A DNA stretch of 64,000 nucleotides from Brevibacterium luteolum. GTDB taxonomy: Bacteria; Actinomycetota; Actinomycetes; Actinomycetales; Brevibacteriaceae. Below the pieces are notes generated by a model, which saw only the letters and a program-made list of their open reading frames with translations, was not told where the DNA came from and searched no databases. The first letter of the stretch is position 1. Every line of letters begins with the position of its first letter. The DNA lies in the NCBI RefSeq assembly GCF_013004595.1, contig NZ_JABEMC010000003.1, forward strand, positions 357,819-421,818, written 5' to 3'. The position numbers were made by a program, and so were the translations under genes. Shown one piece after another: positions 52,538 to 61,180 of this stretch.

Positions 52538-52654
52538 GAGTGTCGAAAGTCTCTCCCGCAGGCTGCGTGCGTGTACCTGCTCTCGTGCCCGGATCGCATG
52601 GGCGAACGTGATGACGAACACGAGATGACTGGGATACTCCCCTTCCAAGCACTC
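52538..52654 (-). ncRNA. yybP-ykoY (manganese) riboswitch candidate upstream of terC
   Basis: On the minus strand the class hallmark GGGGAGTA (52642-52635) follows a 5' arm GAGTG-C-TTGGAAG (52654-52642). That arm pairs with CTTTCGACACTC (52549-52538) with one bulge, closing the aptamer. Inside, CTCGTG pairs with CACGAG (52624-52619 with 52587-52582), and GCAGG with CCTGC forms another hairpin. The Shine-Dalgarno of terC lies just after the 3' arm, so translational control is plausible. A TACACT at 52661-52656 may be the promoter, though it is close to the aptamer start. Confidence 0.75.
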
Positions 52655-52668
52655 AAGTGTACATCCCT

Positions 52669-54867
52669 TTACGCGTGACCTTCCTTCTGCATCGTGCGCA
52701 GCTCCTGTTTAAGGTCGCCGAGTTCGTCACGCAGACGGGCGGCGAGCTCGAACTGCAGCTCGGCTGCTGCGGTGTGCATCTGCTCGGTCATGGTGGCGAT
52801 GAGCTCAGTGAGATCGGCTGCCGGCGGGCGCAGGCTGCCTCCGCCGGAAGCTGCGTCACCGCTGCTGACGGCGCCCGCGCGCTGATCGTCGGTCAGAGTG
52901 GCGTTGTAACCGCGCCGGCCCTTGCCGTAGTCGAACTGGGTGAGCAGCTCACGGGTGTCCTCGTCCTCGCGCTGCAGCCGCTCGGTGATGTCGGCGATCT
53001 TCTTGACCAGCGGAGTCGGGTCGATGCCGTGCTCCTCGTTGTAGGCGATCTGGATGTCGCGGCGGCGGTTCGTCTCGTCGATCGCGTACCGCATCGACGG
53101 AGTGATCGTGTCGGCGTACATGTGCACCTCGCCGTTGACGTTGCGGGCGGCACGGCCGATCGTCTGGATGAGGGAGGTGCCCGAGCGCAGGAAGCCCTCC
53201 TTGTCGGCATCGAGGATCGCCACCAGCGACACCTCAGGGAGGTCGAGTCCCTCGCGCAGCAGGTTGATGCCGACGAGCACATCGAACTCACCGCTGCGCA
53301 GCTCGCTCAGCAGCTCGACGCGGCGCAGGGTGTCGACGTCGGAGTGCAGGTACTGCACGCGCACCTCGTGCTCGAGGAGGTAATCAGTGAGGTCCTCGGC
53401 CATCTTCTTCGTCAGCGTAGTCACGAGAGTGCGCTCGTTGCGGTCGACGCGGTCGCGGATCTCACCGAGGAGGTCGTCGATCTGGCCCTTCGTCGGCTTG
53501 ACCTCGACCTTCGGATCGACGAGTCCGGTCGGGCGGATGATCTGCTCGACGACCCCGTTGGCGCGCTCCAGCTCGAAGGGTCCGGGGGTTGCGGAAAGGT
53601 AGACGGTCTGGCCGATCCGGTCGAGGAACTCATCGAACTTCAGCGGCCGGTTGTCCAGGGCGCTCGGCAGCCGGAATCCGTGCTCGACGAGAGTGCGCTT
53701 GCGCGACATATCGCCTTCGTACATGCCGCCGATCTGCGGGACGGTGACGTGGCTTTCGTCGATGACGAGGAGGTAGTCCTCGGGGAAGTAGTCAAGCAGG
53801 CAGTTCGGTGCCGAACCGGGGGCGCGCCCATCGATATGCCGGGAGTAGTTCTCGATGCCGGAGGTGAAGCCCATCGACTGCATCATCTCGAGGTCGTAGG
53901 TGGTGCGCATCTTCAGCCGCTGGGCTTCGAGCAGCTTGTTCTGGCTCTCCAGCTCCTGCAGGCGGTTCGCCAGCTCCTCTTCGATGTCGGCGATCGCGCG
54001 GCCCATCCGGTCCTCACCGGCGACGTAGTGGCTGGCGGGGAAGATGTGGAGGACTTCCTCTTCGCGCACGATCTCACCGGTGAGCGGGTGGAGGGTGTAG
54101 AGCGACTCGATCTCGTCGCCGAAGAATTCGATGCGCAGCGCGAGCTCTTCGTACTGCGGGATGATCTCCACGGTGTCGCCGCGCACCCGGAAGGTGCCGC
54201 GGGTGAAGGCGAGGTCGTTGCGGGTGTACTGCATCTCGACGAACCGCTTGAGCAGCGCATCGCGGTCGTATTCCTCGCCGACGGCGACCGACACCATGCC
54301 CTCGACGTACTCCTCGGGCGTGCCGAGGCCGTAAATGCAGGACACCGTGGAGACCACGACGACGTCGCGGCGGGTCAGCAGCGCGTTCGTCGCCGAGTGC
54401 CGCAGCCGTTCGACCTCATCGTTGATCGAGGAGTCCTTCTCGATGAAGGTGTCCGTCTGCGGGACGTAGGCTTCGGGCTGGTAGTAGTCGTAGTAGGAGA
54501 CGAAGTACTCGACTGCGTTGTGCGGCAGCAGCTGGCGGAACTCATTGGCCAGCTGAGCGGCCAGCGTCTTGTTCGGCGCCATCACGAGGGTGGGCCGCTG
54601 CACCTTCTCGATGAGCCAGGCGGTCGTCGCCGACTTGCCGGTGCCGGTGGCGCCGAGCAGGACGACATCGCGTTCGCCGTCAGCGAGGCGCTCGGAGATC
54701 TCCCGGATCGCCGTCGGCTGGTCACCCGAGGGCGAGTATTCGCTCACGACCTCGAACGGTGCCACGGAACGGACCACCTCGGGCCGGTGTCCGATCTTGG
54801 GCACGGGCCGCTGCGGAGCCTCCTGGGGTGTGGTGTCTGCCGGGTTGAGGACCTCACTCGATGCCAT
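52669..54867 (-). CDS. uvrB: Excinuclease ABC subunit B
   Basis: A 732-residue damage-verifying helicase of excision repair. Walker [12 protein letters not shown] near residue 73, the beta-hairpin [17 protein letters not shown], helicase motifs ([18 protein letters not shown] region, QTIGRAARN) and C-terminal UVR motif [17 protein letters not shown] 54867 is supported by TACAGT six bases upstream. It starts divergently from the OsmC gene. Confidence 0.96.
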   Translation of the reverse strand: MASSEVLNPADTTPQEAPQRPVPKIGHRPEVVRSVAPFEVVSEYSPSGDQPTAIREISERLADGERDVVLLGATGTGKSATTAWLIEKVQRPTLVMAPNKTLAAQLANEFRQLLPHNAVEYFVSYYDYYQPEAYVPQTDTFIEKDSSINDEVERLRHSATNALLTRRDVVVVSTVSCIYGLGTPEEYVEGMVSVAVGEEYDRDALLKRFVEMQYTRNDLAFTRGTFRVRGDTVEIIPQYEELALRIEFFGDEIESLYTLHPLTGEIVREEEVLHIFPASHYVAGEDRMGRAIADIEEELANRLQELESQNKLLEAQRLKMRTTYDLEMMQSMGFTSGIENYSRHIDGRAPGSAPNCLLDYFPEDYLLVIDESHVTVPQIGGMYEGDMSRKRTLVEHGFRLPSALDNRPLKFDEFLDRIGQTVYLSATPGPFELERANGVVEQIIRPTGLVDPKVEVKPTKGQIDDLLGEIRDRVDRNERTLVTTLTKKMAEDLTDYLLEHEVRVQYLHSDVDTLRRVELLSELRSGEFDVLVGINLLREGLDLPEVSLVAILDADKEGFLRSGTSLIQTIGRAARNVNGEVHMYADTITPSMRYAIDETNRRRDIQIAYNEEHGIDPTPLVKKIADITERLQREDEDTRELLTQFDYGKGRRGYNATLTDDQRAGAVSSGDAASGGGSLRPPAADLTELIATMTEQMHTAAAELQFELAARLRDELGDLKQELRTMQKEGHA

Positions 54868-54873
54868 GCAACC

Positions 54874-54879
54874 ACTGTA
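54874..54879 (-). promoter_or_regulatory. -10 box of probably leaderless uvrB transcript
   Basis: TACAGT on the minus strand with six bases to the ATG at 54867; no Shine-Dalgarno. No LexA-like site noticed here. Confidence 0.55.
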
Positions 54880-54909
54880 CGCCGGGGCACTGACGCGGCC
54901 AACAGACTG

Positions 54910-54915
54910 TAGGCT
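54910..54915 (+). promoter_or_regulatory. -10 candidate for the OsmC gene
   Basis: TAGGCT about 90 bases before the ATG at 55006. A GAAAGG-A-CCTTTC palindrome (54992-55004) covers the Shine-Dalgarno and could be a DNA operator, or chance. Confidence 0.4.
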
Positions 54916-55005
54916 GGAACACGTCAGCGCAGATGAGCCCCGGCACCGGTGGATCAGCACCGCTGGCAGTTGCGACGGATCAGCGCGAACTGAAAGGACC
55001 TTTCC

Positions 55006-55437
55006 ATGGCCGAGATCGTTTCGAAAGCACACACCACCTGGCGCGGAGACCTCGCCGGCGGCACCGGCACCGTCAGCCTCGACTCCTCCCAGGCTGCCAC
55101 TCTGGACATGCGCTGGGCATCCCGCGCAGAACAGCACACCAACGGCGTGACCAATCCTGAAGAGCTCATCGGCGCCGCCCACTCGGCCTGCTTCTCCATG
55201 GCACTGGCCAATGCGCTGACGGACAACGGCACGCCGCCCGAGGAGCTCAACACCGGCGCCGATGTCACCTTCTCCCCTGAGAAGGGCATCACCGACATCC
55301 ACCTCGTGGTCGTCGGCCGGATCCCCGGCCTGTCGCACTCGGATTTCGAGCGCATCGCACAGAAGGCGAAGAAGGACTGCCCGGTGTCGAAGGCGCTCAA
55401 GGGCGTCGACATCCACCTCGACGCCTCACTCGGCTGA
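55006..55437 (+). CDS. OsmC-family peroxidase
   Basis: A 143-residue OsmC/Ohr-fold protein. The two redox cysteines are C62 ([10 protein letters not shown]) and C125 ([10 protein letters not shown]), so thiol-based reduction of organic hydroperoxides is likely. [16 protein letters not shown] at the start and [18 protein letters not shown] favour the OsmC subfamily over Ohr. Single gene, ending six bases from the converging coaE stop. Confidence 0.9.
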   Translation: MAEIVSKAHTTWRGDLAGGTGTVSLDSSQAATLDMRWASRAEQHTNGVTNPEELIGAAHSACFSMALANALTDNGTPPEELNTGADVTFSPEKGITDIHLVVVGRIPGLSHSDFERIAQKAKKDCPVSKALKGVDIHLDASLG

Positions 55438-55443
55438 GCCCGT

Positions 55444-56619
55444 TCAGCTCGATTCTGAGCGGCGGAACTCATCACGCAGCGGCGTGAAGAACGGTTCCTT
55501 CGCCTCGGCATAGCGGCTGGTCGAACGGTCATCGATGTGCTGTTCGGCCAGCCGCTTCTTGGTGCCCTCATAGTCAGCGCGCACGGCGGCATCGGTGCGC
55601 AGCCGTTCGGCGAAATGCGCAGCGAACCGTGCTGACAGGCTGCCGCGGGTGCGCACGTGCACGTTGACCGGCTGGCCGGGATCGGCGTTGCGATGGAAGC
55701 GCTTCGCGACGTGGCCGGCGTCGTCCCAGTCATCGAAAGCGTCGACGTAGTGCTGCGGGTACCCGGCTGCCGTCAATGCCTCAGCTGCAGCATCCCACTC
55801 TGCCTCGGTGGTCGTGAGAACCTGCAGGTCGATGATGTCCTTGGCCAGCAGACCCGGCACGCTCGTCGAGCCGATGTGCTCGACCTCAGCATCAGACAGG
55901 CCCGCTTCTGTCAGTGCGTAGGAGATGCGGCTGCTCAGCCGCTGCGCCGTCTGTACGTGCTGCTCCCCTGCTGGGACGAGCTGAACGCCGGAGCGCTCGG
56001 CTGTCCGGCCGGCGGCGAGGTTGTCGGCAAAGGGCTGGATTCGCTTCGCGAACACCTTGGCGAATGCCGCCTGGGCCGATTCCGGTGTGCCTGAGTTGTC
56101 GATGACGACATCGCAGGCGGCCAGTCGCTCGGCATCGCTGGCTTGGGCGCTGATGCGCTTCTGCGCATCGACTGGATCCATTCCGCGGGAGTCGACCAGC
56201 CGTTTGAGCCGGATGTCGGCGGGCGTTTCGACGAGGACCGCGAGATGATAGAGCCGGGTCATGCTGTTCTCGACGAGCAGCGGCACGTCGTGGACGACGA
56301 TGGGGGCGTCAGCGTGGCGCTCGTAGTGTTCCCGGGTGCGTTCGGCGATCGCCGGGTGCATGATCGAGTTGAGCTTGGCTGTCGACTGCGGATCGGAGAA
56401 GGCGACGACGGCCAGCCCACCGCGATTGAGAGTGCCGTCGGGATGGAGGACCTGCTCGCCGAACTCCGACACGAGTGACTTCAGGGCCGGTTCACCGGGC
56501 TCGACGATCTCGCGGGCGATCTCATCAGCGTCGATGACCGGGATTCCCCGCTCGCGGAACTGCTCGGCGATGGTCGACTTGCCGGCGCCGATGCCGCCTG
56601 TGAGTCCGATTCTCAGCAT
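55444..56619 (-). CDS. coaE: Dephospho-CoA kinase fused to a GrpB/UPF0157 domain
   Basis: A 391-residue protein. The first 200 residues are CoaE, the last step of coenzyme A synthesis: P-loop GLTGGIGAGKST at residues 5-16, VIDADEIAREIV, and VETPADIRLKRLVDSRGM lid. The remainder (about 215-391) is a GrpB-type nucleotidyltransferase-like domain, seen in VEHIGSTSVPGLLAKDIIDLQV and PVNVHVRTRGS. This fusion is known from mycobacteria and relatives; the added domain's role is unknown. ATG 56619 has TAGAGT seven bases upstream. Confidence 0.93.
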   Translation of the reverse strand: MLRIGLTGGIGAGKSTIAEQFRERGIPVIDADEIAREIVEPGEPALKSLVSEFGEQVLHPDGTLNRGGLAVVAFSDPQSTAKLNSIMHPAIAERTREHYERHADAPIVVHDVPLLVENSMTRLYHLAVLVETPADIRLKRLVDSRGMDPVDAQKRISAQASDAERLAACDVVIDNSGTPESAQAAFAKVFAKRIQPFADNLAAGRTAERSGVQLVPAGEQHVQTAQRLSSRISYALTEAGLSDAEVEHIGSTSVPGLLAKDIIDLQVLTTTEAEWDAAAEALTAAGYPQHYVDAFDDWDDAGHVAKRFHRNADPGQPVNVHVRTRGSLSARFAAHFAERLRTDAAVRADYEGTKKRLAEQHIDDRSTSRYAEAKEPFFTPLRDEFRRSESS

Positions 56620-56626
56620 GCTCTCC

Positions 56627-56632
56627 ACTCTA
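56627..56632 (-). promoter_or_regulatory. -10 box of possibly leaderless coaE transcript
   Basis: TAGAGT on the minus strand, seven bases before the ATG at 56619. GGAGAG between them could also serve as a close Shine-Dalgarno, so this case is less certain. Confidence 0.4.
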
Positions 56633-56683
56633 CTGTGCGCGCTCGTCCACGGCAGGATCGTCCGGTCGTAGTGCTGGCAGGGG

Positions 56684-58495
56684 TCAGCGGCTGCGCACGT
56701 CGATGAGGAACACGCCGTCGATGTTCTGCACTGGGCTGCCGGCCCCTTCGGCGACGAAAGCCGCGATCAGGTCAGCAGCAGCCGGCAGGTAGGCAACGTC
56801 CTGTCCGATGACGATGAAGTCGATGCCCTCCTCACGCAGCGCGGTCACGGTGTCCGAGGCGGCCCGTGCCCGCACCTCGGGGTCGCCTGGGATCGGCTGG
56901 CGCAGCCGCTCGTCGAGCGCGTCGCGCTGGGCGCCGAAGACGATCGGGCTGGTGTCGGTCGAGCCGATGAAGTAGCCGCCGGTCTCCCGGTAATGCATTC
57001 CGGTCAGGGCCTGCCAGACAAGCGCGACGTCGGCGTCGGGCGCGGCCAGGGCGATGGGGCGAGGCATCGTCTTGACGACGCTGCCCGCCGGCAGGTGCTC
57101 GGCATATGCGGAGGCGTAGAACTCTGGGATCGGCACTTGGCGCGCCGACACCGGGCCGGTGCTGACGGCGATGACGATGACCGCTGCTGTCACCTGGGTG
57201 AGGGCGAGCAGACGGCTCTGCTTCTCCCGCGTGCGCAGCACCTGGTGCATTCCGACGGCCAGCAGCACCGCGGCCGCCAGGGTTGGATAGATCGCCAGGC
57301 GCATCGGCAGCACATTGCCGAGCACCGGCAGCGCTTCGATGAGGTGGTAGGGACCGACGGCCAGAACCTCACGGCCGGCGAAGAACCACGGTGAGCCGAG
57401 GGAGAGCATCCACATGACAAGCGCGGTGAGCGCGGTGATTCGCACGAGCGGGCCGAGGCGTCGGTGGTTCCAGAGGAGCACAGTCGTCAGGATGGCGAAA
57501 GCCAGCCAGAAGAAGCCGAGGTAGGCCCCGATCTCTGCTGGGTCGATCGCCTGGACGCGCGGCAGCGGGTCGGCATCAGGACCGCCGAGCAGCGTGAACT
57601 GGCTGGGGAAGACGACTTCGAGCAGGTCGTTGTTCCACACGCCTTGCGGGCGGATCGTCTGCTGCGGGGCACCAGGAGAGGTGAGCATCGTAAGGATGAG
57701 CGGCAGCCCGATGAGCAGCGCTGTCACTGCAGCGGCCGCTCCCCCGGTGAGAAGGCGTGTGAGACCTGCCCGCCGCTGCGCGGCATCATAGCGCCGGGCG
57801 AGCACGATGGCGGCGATGAGACAGAAGACGATGCCGGCGATCGAGAGGCCGGCGGCCAGTTCGGAGCTGACGTAGAGCTGCCAGCCGAGCAGAACCCCGA
57901 GGCAAAGGCCGATGACAAAGGCCCGGCGCAGGCTGTGGCAGCGGGCCAGCCGGATGAGGCCGTAGGCCACCAGCGGTGGGGTGAGCGCGACGGCGAGGTT
58001 GAGGTGGCCGGCGGATTGGGCCACGACGTAGGTGGAGAAGCCGTAGGAGAAACCGCCGAGGAACGCAGGACCGCGGGTGGTGAACTGGCGGATGAGCAGA
58101 GCAGCCGCCAGCGCCGAGGCAGGTGCGGCGAGCATGATGGCGATGTTGTAGGCAACGATCGGGCCGAACAGCCACGTGATCGGCACCATCGGCACGGCGA
58201 TGCCGATGACTGAGGTGTTCCACGCGCCGTTGACGCCAGTGGGGTAGTTCATCAGCTGCGTGAACAGCAGGTTCGTCTCCCCTGACCCCTGCCCGAACCA
58301 GCTCGCGACGACATCGGCGGCATGGGCGAACCACCAGATGAACAGCGAGGGGTCGTCGTTGTGCGCGAAGACTGACCCGCTGAGGTCGGTGAGCAGCTGC
58401 CAGTAGATGACGCAGGACCAGGCGAGCAGGAACAGTGCGTAGAGCCCCCAGTCCCTGACCGGGCGCGTGAACCGTGTGCGCTGCTGGGATCTCAT
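56684..58495 (-). CDS. Polytopic membrane protein, GT-C glycosyltransferase-like
   Basis: A 603-residue protein with about eleven membrane segments and a C-terminal soluble region (from about residue 440). The first external loop contains FAHNDDPSLFIWWFAHA, whose aspartates resemble the acidic loop of GT-C enzymes using lipid-linked sugars. No further family motif is certain, so donor and acceptor are unknown. It lies between rpsA and coaE; a terminator separates it from rpsA on the same strand. Confidence 0.65.
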   Translation of the reverse strand: MRSQQRTRFTRPVRDWGLYALFLLAWSCVIYWQLLTDLSGSVFAHNDDPSLFIWWFAHAADVVASWFGQGSGETNLLFTQLMNYPTGVNGAWNTSVIGIAVPMVPITWLFGPIVAYNIAIMLAAPASALAAALLIRQFTTRGPAFLGGFSYGFSTYVVAQSAGHLNLAVALTPPLVAYGLIRLARCHSLRRAFVIGLCLGVLLGWQLYVSSELAAGLSIAGIVFCLIAAIVLARRYDAAQRRAGLTRLLTGGAAAAVTALLIGLPLILTMLTSPGAPQQTIRPQGVWNNDLLEVVFPSQFTLLGGPDADPLPRVQAIDPAEIGAYLGFFWLAFAILTTVLLWNHRRLGPLVRITALTALVMWMLSLGSPWFFAGREVLAVGPYHLIEALPVLGNVLPMRLAIYPTLAAAVLLAVGMHQVLRTREKQSRLLALTQVTAAVIVIAVSTGPVSARQVPIPEFYASAYAEHLPAGSVVKTMPRPIALAAPDADVALVWQALTGMHYRETGGYFIGSTDTSPIVFGAQRDALDERLRQPIPGDPEVRARAASDTVTALREEGIDFIVIGQDVAYLPAAADLIAAFVAEGAGSPVQNIDGVFLIDVRSR

Positions 58496-58514
58496 GATGC
58501 GCTGCCAACGCCAA

Positions 58515-58548
58515 CGAGGGCGTCCGAACCGTGGTTCGGACGCCCTCG
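58515..58548 (-). terminator. Terminator of rpsA
   Basis: A perfect 16-bp stem (58533-58548 with 58515-58530) and two-base loop, about 19 bases after the rpsA stop. No long U-run. Confidence 0.75.
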
Positions 58549-58566
58549 TGTCAGGCTGTGTGCCGG

Positions 58567-60039
58567 TCAGTTGCCTGCAAGCTTCTCGCGCAGTGCGGCG
58601 AGAGCCTCATCGCTGGCAAGCGTACCGGCGTCGGCCGGCTCGTCGGAGCTGTAGGAAGCCTGCGACGGGACGTCGGCGGCTTCGGAGCCACCGGCCTCGG
58701 CGTCGGCAGCGATCGCCTTGGCGACCTGCTTCTTGTGCTCTTCCCAGCGAGCCTGGGCAGCGGCGTACTGCTGCTCCCACTCTTCGCGCTGAGCCTCGTA
58801 GCCCTCGAGCCATTCCTGGGTCTCGGGATCGAAGCCCTCGGGGTACTTGTAGTTGCCGTCCTCGTCGTACTCCTGGAGCATGCCGTACAGAGCCGGGTCG
58901 TGGAACTCGGTGGCATCCGGGTCGACGCCCTCGTTGGCCTGCTTGAGCGACAGCGAGATGCGGCGGCGCTCCAGGTCGATGTCGATGACCTTGACGTAGA
59001 TGGTCTCGTCGACCGAGACGACCTGCTCGGGCAGGTCGATGTGGCGCACGGCGAGCTCGGAGATGTGGACGAGTCCCTCGATGCCGTCTTCGACACGCAC
59101 GAATGCACCGAACGGAACGAGCTTGGTGACCTTGCCCGGCACGATCTGTCCGATGACGTGGGTGCGGGCGAAGTGCTGCCACGGATCTTCCTGGGTGGCC
59201 TTGAGCGACAGGGACACGCGCTCGCGGTCCATGTCGACGTCGAGCACCTCGACGGTGACCTCGTCACCGACAGCGACGACCTCGCTCGGGTGGTCGATGT
59301 GCTTCCAGGACAGTTCGGAGACGTGGACGAGTCCGTCGACACCGCCGAGATCGACGAAGGCGCCGAAGTTGACGATCGAGGACACGACGCCCGGACGGAC
59401 CTGGCCCTTCTGCAGGGTCTGCAGGAAGTCGTGGCGGACAGCCGACTGGGTCTCTTCGAGCCAGGCGCGGCGCGAGAGCACGACGTTGTTGCGGTTCTTG
59501 TCCAGTTCGATGATCTTGGCCTCGACCTGCTGACCGATGTACGGCGACAGGTCGCGGACGCGACGCATCTCGACAAGCGAAGCCGGCAGGAAGCCGCGCA
59601 GTCCGATGTCGACGATGAGGCCGCCCTTGACAACCTCGATGACGGTGCCGGTGACGACGCCTTCGTCTTCCTTGATCTTCTCGATGTCGCCCCACGCGCG
59701 CTCGTACTGCGCGCGCTTCTTCGACAGCATCAGGCGTCCGTCCTTGTCCTCCTTGGTGAGGACCAGGGCTTCGATCTCGTCTCCGACCTCGACGACCTCA
59801 GCAGGGTCGACATCGTGCTTGATCGACAGTTCGCGCGAAAGGATGACACCTTCCGTCTTGTATCCGATGTCGACCAGAACTTCGTCGCGGTCGACCTTGA
59901 CGACGGTGCCTTCAACGATGTCTCCGTCGTTGAAGTACTTGATGGTCTCGTCGACTGCCGCGAGGAAATCGTCTGCAGATCCGATGTCGTTGACGGCGAT
60001 CTGCTCGTTGGTCGCCGTTCCCGGCGTGGTGGTGGTCAT
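58567..60039 (-). CDS. rpsA: 30S ribosomal protein S1
   Basis: A 490-residue RNA-binding protein with four S1 domains: GTVVKVDRDEVLVDIGYKTE, GTVIEVVKGGLIVDIGLRGF, GVVSSIVNFGAFVDLGGVDG, and GKVTKLVPFGAFVRVEDGIE. The C-terminal 130 residues are acidic and Ala/Glu-rich, as in other actinobacterial S1. It recruits mRNAs with leaders; many genes here look leaderless. Its own leader is long (about 178 bases from the predicted start) and contains an inverted repeat. Confidence 0.96.
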   Translation of the reverse strand: MTTTTPGTATNEQIAVNDIGSADDFLAAVDETIKYFNDGDIVEGTVVKVDRDEVLVDIGYKTEGVILSRELSIKHDVDPAEVVEVGDEIEALVLTKEDKDGRLMLSKKRAQYERAWGDIEKIKEDEGVVTGTVIEVVKGGLIVDIGLRGFLPASLVEMRRVRDLSPYIGQQVEAKIIELDKNRNNVVLSRRAWLEETQSAVRHDFLQTLQKGQVRPGVVSSIVNFGAFVDLGGVDGLVHVSELSWKHIDHPSEVVAVGDEVTVEVLDVDMDRERVSLSLKATQEDPWQHFARTHVIGQIVPGKVTKLVPFGAFVRVEDGIEGLVHISELAVRHIDLPEQVVSVDETIYVKVIDIDLERRRISLSLKQANEGVDPDATEFHDPALYGMLQEYDEDGNYKYPEGFDPETQEWLEGYEAQREEWEQQYAAAQARWEEHKKQVAKAIAADAEAGGSEAADVPSQASYSSDEPADAGTLASDEALAALREKLAGN

Positions 60040-60182
60040 AAAGGTTGAGACTCCGTAATGGACTTTTCACCGGCGCGGACGCCAGTGTCTAGATGGACTG
60101 ATGGACTTTGTGGAATGCACGGCTGCGGTGAATGTGTCACGATGAGTGAGATCGGGAATACGGAAGATTTCCGACAGCGGCT

Positions 60183-60229
60183 GTTCTCGCCACGAGAACC
60201 GCGCCCACACGCGCGCAGCGCATACGATA
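60183..60229 (-). promoter_or_regulatory. rpsA promoter candidate and leader inverted repeat
   Basis: TATCGT on the minus strand (60229-60224) is a -10 candidate. About 18 bases into the transcript lies GTTCTCG-N3-CGAGAAC (60199-60183), perfect 7-base arms, which can fold in the rpsA leader. It could mediate S1 feedback control or act as an operator. Confidence 0.4.
60223..60228 (+). promoter_or_regulatory. -10 candidate for the methyltransferase transcript
   Basis: TACGAT on the plus strand overlaps the opposing rpsA -10, so the two promoters face outward from nearly the same bases. Confidence 0.35.
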
Positions 60230-60233
60230 GCCA

Positions 60234-60311
60234 ATGTTAGCATCATCAATGCGGATGACGCACACGCGCGAGCAGATTTTAACCTCCCACAGCACTGGAG
60301 CCTTCCCATGA
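60234..60311 (+). CDS. Possible 25-codon upstream open reading frame
   Basis: ATG 60234 opens a 25-residue frame ending in TGA at 60309-60311, overlapping the methyltransferase ATG as ATGA. No Shine-Dalgarno precedes it; the -10 at 60223 would start the transcript at about its first codon. The peptide has no recognisable feature. It may be chance. Confidence 0.25.
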   Translation: MLASSMRMTHTREQILTSHSTGAFP

Positions 60312-61144
60312 CGGACAGCGAGTACTCTCCGGAGATCATCAGCGGCGGCTATCTCGCCATCGACGAAGAGGCGTCAGTGCGAGCCAATCGCAGCTATTGG
60401 GACCATTCGGCTGAGGAGTACCTCGCCGAGCACGGCAGCTTCCTCGGCGCTGCTGAGTTCGTCTGGTGTCCGGAGGGAATTCACGAATCCGACATCCAGC
60501 TGCTCGGCGATGTCGACCGTCAGCAGGTGCTCGAGGTCGGCTGCGGTGCTGGCCAGTGCTCCCGCTGGCTGGCCGAGCAGGGCGCCATCACGACCGGCGT
60601 CGATCTGTCCTCGGGCATGCTCGAGCAGGCCTCCCGGCTGCAGAAGGAGCATCCGCTCTCAGAGACCGCCGTGCCGCCGACGTTCCTGCAGGCTGATGCC
60701 CGGCAACTGCCGTTCGCCTCCAGCAGCTTCGACATCGCCTTCTCCTCCTATGGCGCACTCCCCTTCGTCAAGGACGCCGAGGTGGTCCTCGCCGAGGTCG
60801 CCCGCGTGCTGCGTTCCGGCGGCCGCTGGGTCTTCTCCGTCACCCATCCGGTGCGCTGGATGTTCCCGGATGTGCCCGGTGAGGCCGGGCTGACGGTCGA
60901 GTACTCGTACTTCGACCGCACCCCCTATGTCGAGGTCGATGCGAACGGCGAGCCGGTCTACGCCGAGCACCACCGCACCTTCGGCGACTGGATCTCTCTG
61001 CTCGTCGACGCCGGCTTCCAGCTCACCGGCGTGACCGAACCCGAGTGGCCGGAGCGCAATGAGACCGCCTGGGGCGGCTGGTCGCCGCTGCGCGGGGCGC
61101 TCATGCCCGGCACTGCGATCTTCTCGACCCGCCTGGGCGGCTGA
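60308..61144 (+). CDS. Class I SAM-dependent methyltransferase
   Basis: A 278-residue protein. AdoMet motif I VLEVGCGAGQCSRWLAEQG near residue 78 and acidic motif II GVDLSSGML follow a helical N-terminal region containing SYWDHSAEEYLAEHGSFLG. Motif ADARQLPFASSSFDIAFSS and VARVLRSGGRWVFSVTHP complete a methyltransferase-11 type fold. Substrate unknown. ATG 60308 follows GGAG by seven bases. Convergent with polA. Confidence 0.88.
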   Translation: MTDSEYSPEIISGGYLAIDEEASVRANRSYWDHSAEEYLAEHGSFLGAAEFVWCPEGIHESDIQLLGDVDRQQVLEVGCGAGQCSRWLAEQGAITTGVDLSSGMLEQASRLQKEHPLSETAVPPTFLQADARQLPFASSSFDIAFSSYGALPFVKDAEVVLAEVARVLRSGGRWVFSVTHPVRWMFPDVPGEAGLTVEYSYFDRTPYVEVDANGEPVYAEHHRTFGDWISLLVDAGFQLTGVTEPEWPERNETAWGGWSPLRGALMPGTAIFSTRLGG

Positions 61145-61180
61145 TCGCGCCGGCTGCTGTCCCGTCGCCGAGGCGGTGGC

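Noticed and set aside
52657..54912. A 751-codon plus-strand frame opposite uvrB
   Set aside because: Antisense shadow of a well-supported uvrB; starts inside the terC leader and has no recognisable domain.
54992..55004. GAAAGG-A-CCTTTC as an RNA hairpin hiding the OsmC Shine-Dalgarno
   Set aside because: A one-base loop cannot form; only a DNA operator would be possible, and it may be chance.
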